In this document: positions 34,179-41,697 of the stretch, piece after piece
Layout of the letters: each line of letters begins with the position of its first letter
Numbering within the stretch: position 1 is the first letter of the stretch
Origin: JL08 sp039969355
Lineage (GTDB): Bacteria; Pseudomonadota; Alphaproteobacteria; Rhodobacterales; Rhodobacteraceae
Assembly (NCBI GenBank): GCA_039969355.1
Contig: JBDVOA010000018.1
Span: 1 to 64,000, forward strand
Length of the DNA: 64,000 bases
Reading direction: 5' to 3'
Position numbers and translations under genes: made by a program
The notes under the pieces: generated by a model
Seen by the model: only the letters and a program-made list of their open reading frames with translations
Database searches by the model: none
Told to the model about the DNA's origin: nothing

Positions 34179-34276
34179 GGCTGCCTACTGGATGTACTAT
34201 GTAACGCTCACCCAAAGTGCATGCCGCGCGTTAGAAGTACTTTTCAAAACCGAAGCTAAAACTGGAATACACTCTC

Positions 34277-36706
34277 ATGTCGCTACGTTTTCCCGGATTG
34301 ATTTCAATTCTGCTGTCCGTAACTCTAATTCTTACGGCCTGTGAAAGCTCTGAAGAACGCGCGCAGAAGCACTATGAAAGCGGATTGGCACTGCTTAAAG
34401 AGGGCGATGTCGTGCGCGCGATGGTCGAGTTTAGGAATGTCCTTCAGTTAAATCCCACTCACAAGGATGCCCGGCTAACAATTGCGCGTACACAATTGGA
34501 GAACGGCGATCGACAGTCGGCATTTGGCAGCTATGCCGTGCTGGTTGAGAATTACCCAGAAAATGTTGAAGGTCATGTCGAACTTTCCGAGATTGCCTTT
34601 CTCGAGCGAGACCTTGAAACAGCCAGTCGCCATGGCCTCACGGCGAAAGAACTAGAAGCAGATAACCAGCGAGCGACTATTGTTGTCGGTGCAATTGACT
34701 ACATCAACGCGCGAAAGAGCGGCGACGAAGCCAAGGCAGCGGAAATTGCTGCCGTTGTGTCAGAATACCTGGCAATGAGTCCCTCAAACCAGATCGCGCG
34801 ACAGGTTGTCATTGAACAATTGATTTCAGTTGGCGATTTTGACAAGGCCATGCCAGCCATTGATAAAGGGCTGGAGTTTGAACCCGACGATTTTCAATTG
34901 TTGATGGCCAAAATGAGGTTGCAGGTTCAGGAAAATAATCTGGCTGGTGTGGAAGAGACATTAATACGACTAGTTGCGGAGTTTCCCGAGAACGAGGAAC
35001 TGCAACGCATGTTGTTCGCTTTTTATCTGGAAAATGACAATCTGGATGGCGCCGAGGAATACCTGCGCGAACTGGCAGATGCGCCAGACGCTGAAGCGGG
35101 GGCTAAAATGGTCATCGTGCAATTCCTGTCCCAATACCGCGGTATTGAAGCCGCACGCGCTGAGTTGAACCGACTGATCGGCACAGGCGAGGATAATTTT
35201 GCATTCCGTGTGATGCTGGCGTCGATGGACTATGAGGAAGGCAAGAAGGATCAGGCACTCGCGGAAATAGAAGCATTGCTGGTGGACGCCGAACCTAACG
35301 AAGAGACTCGTAACACCAAAGTATTATTGGCCCGGATGCTGATCGATACGGGCAACCCAGTCGGTGCGCGCGCGAGGGTAGAAGAGGTTCTGAGTGTTGA
35401 TGCAGGCCACGCAGAGGCGCTCAAGCTGCAGGCCGTCTGGCTGACGGAAGAGGATAAGCCGGGTGAGGCCATTGTTGCGCTTCGAACAGCCTTGGCGAGC
35501 GCGCCGCAAGATGCCGAAATCATGACGCTCATGGGGCTGGCGCATGAGCGCGCGGGCGCGCGAGAATTGGCGGGAGAACGTTATGCTGTCGCTGTTGACG
35601 TTTCGGGTTCGGCCATACCGGAATCGTTGCGATACGCCGCATTTCTGGCTGTAGATGAACGGTTCGACGCAGCAATTGCGGTCTTGCAGAAGGCATTGGA
35701 ACGTGCGCCACAGAGCATTGACCTCCAGAGCAACCTTGCGTTCATGTACATCCGCGAACGGGATTGGAACCGCGCCACGCGGATTGTCTGGTCGCTAAGG
35801 GCGATGGAAACAGATGCTGCGACTGCCGCTGCAAATCGCATTGAAACCGAGGTATTGTCTCGTCAAGAGCGCACTGAAGACACGATTGCATTCCTTGAAG
35901 GTCTGATTGAGGACGGGGACAATGACGCTGCAACTCTGATGGCGCTACTTCAAAATCAAGTGCGGGACGGACGTCTGGATGCTGCGACAGAGTTGATGGA
36001 TGAGCGATTGGCGGATGATCCGGAAAACCCTGAACTGCGGTTCCTGCGTGCCGGGCTTTACACGCTATCGGACGAAGCAGACAAAGCTGAAGCGGAATAT
36101 CGTCAGTTGCTTGAGGAGTTCCCTGGCAATGATCGTATTCTCAGCACGTTGTACTCTCGTTTGATTGCCAATGGGCGAGACGATGACGCAAATGCCCTGG
36201 TTGAAGAAACACTGGCGCAGAACCCGGATGCGCGCGCTGCCTTGCTGATCAAGGCTTCTCGTCTTGAGGGTGACAAGGATTTCGAAGGCGCTATCGAAAT
36301 ATACGAGCGACTCTACGCCACAGACAGTAGCAATCTGGTCCTTGCCAATAACCTAGCCAGTCTAATCACGACGCATCGAAATGATGAGGAGGGGCTTGAC
36401 CGGGCCTTTGCGATCGCAAGCCGGTTGCGTGGCACGGATGTTCCACCGTTTCAGGACACTTATGGTTGGATCGAATACCGCCGCGGCAATTATGAAGAGG
36501 CGTTAGCATATCTGGAACCGGCTGCCGAGGGCCTGTCAGAAGACCCGTTTGTGCAATACCATCTGGCGATGACCTATATCGCACTTGAACGTGTCGAAGA
36601 CGCACGAGCCGCCTTGAACCGAATGATGGATCTCGAAAGCGATTCTGACTTGCCCCAGTTCGTGAGTGCTCGTGAAGAACTGGCCAAACTGCCTCCGGCT
36701 CAGTAG
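34277..36706 (+). CDS. TPR-repeat lipoprotein of the exopolysaccharide locus
   Basis: 809 residues. The signal peptide ends in a lipobox, LTAC, with Cys22 as the lipid-bearing residue. The rest is a series of tetratricopeptide repeats, about twenty helical pairs, with typical units such as HYESGLALLKEGDVVRAMVE and ALRTALASAPQDAEIMTLMG. Large TPR lipoproteins with this layout (PrsT-like) occur in exopolysaccharide loci with exosortase-associated genes and probably scaffold the assembly machine in the periplasm. An earlier terminator and a 161-bp gap separate it from the sugar transferase, so it likely has its own promoter. Confidence 0.85.
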   Translation: MSLRFPGLISILLSVTLILTACESSEERAQKHYESGLALLKEGDVVRAMVEFRNVLQLNPTHKDARLTIARTQLENGDRQSAFGSYAVLVENYPENVEGHVELSEIAFLERDLETASRHGLTAKELEADNQRATIVVGAIDYINARKSGDEAKAAEIAAVVSEYLAMSPSNQIARQVVIEQLISVGDFDKAMPAIDKGLEFEPDDFQLLMAKMRLQVQENNLAGVEETLIRLVAEFPENEELQRMLFAFYLENDNLDGAEEYLRELADAPDAEAGAKMVIVQFLSQYRGIEAARAELNRLIGTGEDNFAFRVMLASMDYEEGKKDQALAEIEALLVDAEPNEETRNTKVLLARMLIDTGNPVGARARVEEVLSVDAGHAEALKLQAVWLTEEDKPGEAIVALRTALASAPQDAEIMTLMGLAHERAGARELAGERYAVAVDVSGSAIPESLRYAAFLAVDERFDAAIAVLQKALERAPQSIDLQSNLAFMYIRERDWNRATRIVWSLRAMETDAATAAANRIETEVLSRQERTEDTIAFLEGLIEDGDNDAATLMALLQNQVRDGRLDAATELMDERLADDPENPELRFLRAGLYTLSDEADKAEAEYRQLLEEFPGNDRILSTLYSRLIANGRDDDANALVEETLAQNPDARAALLIKASRLEGDKDFEGAIEIYERLYATDSSNLVLANNLASLITTHRNDEEGLDRAFAIASRLRGTDVPPFQDTYGWIEYRRGNYEEALAYLEPAAEGLSEDPFVQYHLAMTYIALERVEDARAALNRMMDLESDSDLPQFVSAREELAKLPPAQ

Positions 36707-36741
36707 GCCGCAGCTACTTTAAATCTGATCTGAGGAATCGA

Positions 36742-37209
36742 TCAATTCGCAGCTTGGCCGGCGATGGAGAGAAAAATCGCGTCAAGCTCGCGAGCGGCGG
36801 CGGCCAGATCCGAGGCAGACTCGGCGAAATATGGTGAGAAGACCATTGTGGGGGTCTTATAAGACAGTGTTGCCGTTTCATCCTGATTTTCTGTGACATA
36901 CATGCGCACCGGCGCTTCTATCATTGCTGCCGCGTTCAGGTTGATGATACGCACCGCGTAAATGTTATTGAAAACACCGATGACCCGGTTGCCGGGTATG
37001 ACAATGCCGCGTTTCTTTGCGGCTCCGGTAGGACCAGCCTGCGTGACCACTCCCATTTTGTTCGCTTTCACGGCTGCGACCACGTCTTTGATCAATGCCG
37101 CATAAGATTTACCGGTTGGCATGACCACCCAGCCGTCACGCGGTGATACAGACTGGGCGAAGGCTGAACTCGTCCAAACCGCAAAGATAAGTGCAATTAC
37201 TATGTGCAT
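36742..37209 (-). CDS. DUF302 domain protein, exported
   Basis: 155 residues. A short signal peptide covers about 1-18 (ends SAFAQ), then a DUF302-like domain with MPTGKSYAALIKDVVAAVK, GNRVIGVFNNIYAVRIINLN (about 73-92) and PVRMYVTENQDETATLSYKTP. DUF302 proteins are periplasmic or cytosolic and of unsettled role, sometimes found with sulfur or thiosulfate genes. It lies 69 bases downstream of the YeeE/YedE gene on the same strand, so they may be co-transcribed. Confidence 0.82.
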   Translation of the reverse strand: MHIVIALIFAVWTSSAFAQSVSPRDGWVVMPTGKSYAALIKDVVAAVKANKMGVVTQAGPTGAAKKRGIVIPGNRVIGVFNNIYAVRIINLNAAAMIEAPVRMYVTENQDETATLSYKTPTMVFSPYFAESASDLAAAARELDAIFLSIAGQAAN

Positions 37210-37278
37210 CTCAAACCTCCCTTTTGGTATTGAACTGATAGCATGATGTCCGTTGGGACAACGGTCACAAGATCGGTA

Positions 37279-38424
37279 TCAAGGCTTTTGAAGTGCCCGA
37301 AGGATCGGCGATCCGGGCATCCGCAGATAGGCCACGAGCGAGCTACCCGCAAAGGCGAAGAGCGCCCATACCCAGGCGTGTAGGCTGCCCGACGCGACAC
37401 CGCCAAGGTAGGCTCCAATATTGCAGCCGCCGGACAGTCGGGCGCCAAATCCCATCAAAAGCCCGCCGCAGATGGCTGTCAGAACCTCTGTGCGGGTAAG
37501 CCGCCACACGGGGGCGTATTTGTGGGCCAAGCCTGCGGCCATCAACGCGCCAAGCATGATGCCAAAATTCATGATCGACGTGGTCGATTGAAACACACTG
37601 CGTTCGATCTGGCGTTCTGAAACTCTCCAGTACGGAACCTGATCGATCGGATATCCTAACCCGTAAAAAATCTTGGCCCCCCATATGCTGAATGCCTGAG
37701 TTATACCCCATGGCCGGTTAAGCACGTAAACTGTAGCAATCCCGACCACAGCCAAGGCAATGGCACCCAGCCACGGCGACCATGGGCCAGTCATCAGCGG
37801 TCCCGTTTGGCGGCCTTTTTCCAATTCACCATGTGCTTTGCGTTCCACGATTATTGAGCCTATCCAGATCAGCGCCAACAGCAGGATGGTGATCAGAACC
37901 GCAGGAATGGGACCAAGGTCGGTAGTCATGCTAAAGCGCCCCAGACTGGGAAGATCGCGCCACCAACTGGCGTGGGCGATGCCGAACATTGACCCGATGA
38001 CAAAAAAGATCAGTGTGATCACCATACGCGTGCTACCGCCGCCGACGGTAAAAAGCGTGCCCGATCCACACCCGCCACCCAACTGCATGCCAACTCCAAA
38101 CAAGAACGACCCAAACACCAACGCCACACCGATCGGCTGGACGAAACCACCGGCATCACCCCAGCCGATCATCGGAATGGTGCAAAGTGCCGTCAGACCC
38201 AACAAGAGTACCTGTGCCCGTAAACCGACACCGCGCCGCTCTGTGACGATGCGGCGCCAGGCAGCCGTAAAGCCAAAAGACGCATGATATAGGGCAATGC
38301 CGGCAAAGACGCCGATACCCACGGCGACTACATTTCGCAGGCCGCCGAATTGGGCCGTCTGGTAGGAGACAAACAGAACACCCAGAACGGCAAACACAAT
38401 CGGAATTTTTTGAGAGTTCTGCAC
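37279..38424 (-). CDS. YeeE/YedE family (TsuA-like) sulfur compound transporter
   Basis: 381 residues, about ten to twelve hydrophobic segments. Two conserved cysteine motifs typical of the family are present, GGGCGSGTLF (about 117-126) and SGGCNIGAYLGG (about 335-346), where Cys residues line the path for thiosulfate or related sulfur compounds. The two-fold internal repeat of the family (LFGVGMQLGGGCGSG and LMGFGARLSGGCNIG) is clear. It precedes the DUF302 gene. Confidence 0.88.
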   Translation of the reverse strand: MQNSQKIPIVFAVLGVLFVSYQTAQFGGLRNVVAVGIGVFAGIALYHASFGFTAAWRRIVTERRGVGLRAQVLLLGLTALCTIPMIGWGDAGGFVQPIGVALVFGSFLFGVGMQLGGGCGSGTLFTVGGGSTRMVITLIFFVIGSMFGIAHASWWRDLPSLGRFSMTTDLGPIPAVLITILLLALIWIGSIIVERKAHGELEKGRQTGPLMTGPWSPWLGAIALAVVGIATVYVLNRPWGITQAFSIWGAKIFYGLGYPIDQVPYWRVSERQIERSVFQSTTSIMNFGIMLGALMAAGLAHKYAPVWRLTRTEVLTAICGGLLMGFGARLSGGCNIGAYLGGVASGSLHAWVWALFAFAGSSLVAYLRMPGSPILRALQKP

Positions 38425-38615
38425 TATTCAGTTCCTTTGGGCGACATCTTGGCGCGGGGTCGCTATTGGCAATCAAACAACTCGTCCTGATCATTGGTCT
38501 GGTTCAATAGCATACGGTGCTTCTGCAATCGGCCAAGAACCCTCACAGAAAGTTGCGCTAATCGCGAACAACTTTGATCTGGGGTAATTTCGGAGAACGG
38601 GGCAAAAAGGTTTCG

Positions 38616-39033
38616 CGGTCTCTGGCAGTCAATCTATTGCGCGAATTGCAGCGTGACATGGGGCTGTCGATGATCTTCATTGCCCACGACCTTAGCATGA
38701 TAAAGTATATTTCTGATCTTACCATGGAGATGTACTTGGGGCGGCATATGGAGCAGGCCGCGGCCATTGAATTGGTACGCATGCCGCGCCAACCTTATCC
38801 TCAAGCGTTGATCGCGTCGGTACTAATTCCTGATCCCAAACTCGAAAAAGCACGCCATCGCCCTGTTCTGCAAGGAGAGCTTCCACCCCCGCTGGCACCG
38901 CCGACAGGCTGCGTCTATCGCACGCGTTGCCCAAAAGGCACAGACTGTTTGTATGCAAGGAAGACCGATACTTTCAGGAAGAGTTGATCACCAGGCCGCT
39001 TGCCACTTTCAGGGCCATCGCAGCCACCAATAA
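38616..39033 (+). pseudogene. Decayed C-terminal fragment of an oligopeptide/dipeptide ABC ATPase
   Basis: The reading frame at 38622-38987 encodes NLLRELQRDMGLSMIFIAHD, then a Dpp/Opp-type ATPase tail (MYLGRHMEQAAAIELVR; PQALIASVLIPDP; GCVYRTRCPKG). Walker A, Q-loop and signature motif are absent. Near 38950 the match shifts by one frame and continues as DHQAACHFQGH to a stop at 39031-39033, as in the usual ending of the family. So this is a truncated, frameshifted remnant. No permease or binding-protein gene remains beside it; it may be left from an old deletion or transfer. Confidence 0.82.
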
Positions 39034-39081
39034 CTCTAGATATGGGCGTCACTTCGGTCAAGATCACAGCTCGAACCCAGC

Positions 39082-41481
39082 TTATCCGAATGCGGCGGCT
39101 TGTTCATTTGAAAATGCTTCGTCGCGCGCCAAATGGGTAACCAATGCGCCTTCTGATAGTGGGCCATACAAGGCAAAACCCTGCAACAGATCTACATCGG
39201 CGTTGATAACTGTCGTCAATTCGATGTCGGATTCAATACCTTCTGCGACAACAACGAAATCATTGGCCGCTGCAAGTTCCCTGATTGCCTTCATGATGAT
39301 GCGGCTGCTTTCGCGGGTATTGCAATCTCTAACCAGAGATTTATCGATTTTGACCACATCAGATGGAAAATGATCCAGATAGCTTAGCGATGAATAGCCC
39401 GCGCCAAAATCGTCGATGGCAACGGTGACGTCGGCTGCACGCAGCGCATTGATATTGGAAAGAACCACACTGTTGTTTTCCAGAAGTTCTGTTTCGGTCA
39501 GTTCAAGCCACAAGCGCCGGCCCGGGAAATTCAGCTCAGTCAGCGTATCGAGAATTTGCTCAGCGAAGTTTTGACGCTGAAGATCACCGGCAACGACATT
39601 CACCGATACGAATGTGTGGTCGGGCCAGGATTGCGCAGCTTCGCAGGCATTGCGCAAAACAAAATCCAGCAACCCACTTCCGTTTCCCCGCTTGGCAGCA
39701 AGTTGCACTACCTTTTCCGGATCGACCAATCCCAATTCTGGATGGAACCATCGCAGCAATGCTTCGGCACCAGCTATTTTCATTGTTACACTGTGTACAA
39801 TCGGCTGGAACTCCAGATGGAAGTCACCACGACGTACTGCGTCCGCAAGATCCCTCGAGAGAACCCGATCCTGACCAATTTTATGCCCGTTTGCAGAGTC
39901 ATAGATTGTTAGCTGTCGCTTTCCCAAGGATTTTGCATGGTAGAGTGCTCGATCTGCCTCAAGTTCCAGTTGTTTCAAAGTCGCCTTTTTGCCCAGATGA
40001 ATGCTAACACCGACCGAACAACTGAGGGAGGCTTCGTTGCCTTCAGTTCGGAAAGTGCGATTGAGAGCCGAAAGGGTATTTTGGGAAATTAGTTCGGCGT
40101 CCTGGAAGCACTTGCATTTGACCAGTGCCAGAAACTCATCACCGCCTTTGCGTGCGATGAGACTATCGTCGGGCAGCAGGTCGCGAAGTCGCTGCGCGAT
40201 CGTGGTAAGAAGGCAATCCCCTGTCGCGTGCCCCAACGTGTCGTTCACAGTCTTGAGGTTGTCAGCATCGATGAACAAAAACGCTGCTACCATTGATTCT
40301 CCAAACCAATCGTCGCTTAACAACTTGGCGGTGGCGCGTTTGGTGAATTCTGCATAGTTCAATAGATCGGTCATCGCATCGCGGGTTGCCAAACGGTAGA
40401 TGTTTTCTTGCGCGCGCGTTTCGGCCGTTACGTTTTTGAGATATCCAATATACCCGTCAAATGGCCCGCCGTCTGATTTCGCTCTTTGCCCCACAAGTTT
40501 GAGAATCGCATTCTGGTCGACCACAATCATGAGTTCGAAGTGATCTGGTCGGCCATTCGCAGGACCCAAAAGAAGGGGCAGAACATCTGCAGTTTGAGTG
40601 TCGTAGGGCTGGGCGGCGCAAGACAAGAGAAGATCGGTCAAAGTGTTAGGCATGTCGGTATTAGGTTCCAAGCCCAACATCTTGGTCAATGAGTCAAGAC
40701 TGGTTTTCAATTGAAAATCATCGTTGCTTCTCCAGAAGCACTGATCAACCGAGCCCTGATAGCTTTCAAGCAGCAGGTTGATTGAATCGCGGTGCCGCTC
40801 TGCTTCAAGTATACGAAGCAAATCCGACAGAAACAGGCCAGCGTGACGTTTGACCGACGACAGAGCTACGCCAGTGAACCCAATGATCACCAAAATGAAA
40901 GGCAGCGTTTGCTCGGTGGTCTCTAACGCGATGTGCGGCAGGGCCGCTGTCGACAAAATCCCAGTATATATGAGCGAGGCAAGCGGAACCGGGTAAAGTG
41001 CCAGAGCACCGCCCGCGATCATACCCGCAGTCACCGCGCTAATGAACACTATTTCAAGTGGCGTACCACCATGCATCAAGTATAGGATAGGGTAAGTCCA
41101 AATCACGGCCAGCATGAGAGACGAAATCAAAATTTTGCCCGGCGCACGCCTACTGGATTTTCGGCGTGGTGCGCTGCTCAAGAACCGATGTGCGCTGAGC
41201 AGGCCATACCCCGCAAACACCACTACAAGAGCGAACCAGATCCACGTTGAAAGTGTCAGTGAGCCCTGTCGCCATCCCAGCAACACAAGTGCGGCTGCGT
41301 TGCAAATGTTTGCGATCATCATGGCTCGTGACAGCGACATGACTGCGCCCATCTGTGCCCGGCGAATGATGCTTAGTTCCTCGGCCTGGACAGACGATGA
41401 AGGTGACGCAATCTCGGCATAACCAAGGAGCCGCATGGTTAGGCGATCCGACAGCCGCCCAAGGCTCTGAACAAGTGTCAT
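39082..41481 (-). CDS. Membrane GGDEF-EAL protein (diguanylate cyclase/c-di-GMP phosphodiesterase)
   Basis: 799 residues. Up to six hydrophobic segments between about 50 and 210 form an unnamed membrane sensor; a PAS-like region follows at about 240-355. The cyclase domain has an intact GGDEF (446-450) in ARKGGDEFLAL; the upstream inhibitory RxxD site is not seen. The phosphodiesterase domain has EAL at 572-574 (GAEALLRWFHPE), then LTETELLEN, DDFGAGYSSLSYL, KIDKSLV and VVAEGIE, all in order and catalytically complete on sight. The protein may make or degrade c-di-GMP depending on its signal. It is preceded by a CtrA-like box. Confidence 0.92.
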   Translation of the reverse strand: MTLVQSLGRLSDRLTMRLLGYAEIASPSSSVQAEELSIIRRAQMGAVMSLSRAMMIANICNAAALVLLGWRQGSLTLSTWIWFALVVVFAGYGLLSAHRFLSSAPRRKSSRRAPGKILISSLMLAVIWTYPILYLMHGGTPLEIVFISAVTAGMIAGGALALYPVPLASLIYTGILSTAALPHIALETTEQTLPFILVIIGFTGVALSSVKRHAGLFLSDLLRILEAERHRDSINLLLESYQGSVDQCFWRSNDDFQLKTSLDSLTKMLGLEPNTDMPNTLTDLLLSCAAQPYDTQTADVLPLLLGPANGRPDHFELMIVVDQNAILKLVGQRAKSDGGPFDGYIGYLKNVTAETRAQENIYRLATRDAMTDLLNYAEFTKRATAKLLSDDWFGESMVAAFLFIDADNLKTVNDTLGHATGDCLLTTIAQRLRDLLPDDSLIARKGGDEFLALVKCKCFQDAELISQNTLSALNRTFRTEGNEASLSCSVGVSIHLGKKATLKQLELEADRALYHAKSLGKRQLTIYDSANGHKIGQDRVLSRDLADAVRRGDFHLEFQPIVHSVTMKIAGAEALLRWFHPELGLVDPEKVVQLAAKRGNGSGLLDFVLRNACEAAQSWPDHTFVSVNVVAGDLQRQNFAEQILDTLTELNFPGRRLWLELTETELLENNSVVLSNINALRAADVTVAIDDFGAGYSSLSYLDHFPSDVVKIDKSLVRDCNTRESSRIIMKAIRELAAANDFVVVAEGIESDIELTTVINADVDLLQGFALYGPLSEGALVTHLARDEAFSNEQAAAFG

Positions 41482-41531
41482 TGCACACCTCCTGTTTCGA
41501 GAGGAAGAAAGTTAGCTTTCATTCATAGAGG

Positions 41532-41546
41532 TTAACGAAGCGTTAA
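41532..41546. promoter_or_regulatory. CtrA-like box upstream of the GGDEF-EAL gene
   Basis: TTAACGAAGCGTTAA at 41532-41546 fits TTAA-N7-TTAA exactly and is also a perfect palindrome. It lies 50 bases upstream of the start codon at 41481, a position suited to control of that promoter. CtrA is the alphaproteobacterial regulator that links cell cycle, motility and c-di-GMP in Rhodobacteraceae. Confidence 0.65.
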
Positions 41547-41697
41547 GACTACACGTGCTAGCGGGCGTAGTGGCGCAACAATTGCCGCCCAGCGATTGCT
41601 TCTGGATCGAAGTTGTTCCGGATCTTACTGCCGTTCGTCGAATAGAATTTAAGAACTGGGCGTCAATCGTATTCGTGTTTAGCAGTCACTCCCAGCG

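Noticed and set aside
26618..36706. A full capsule or O-antigen biosynthesis cluster
   Set aside because: Only export, chain-length, initiation and scaffold functions are present; no polymerase, flippase or chain glycosyltransferases.
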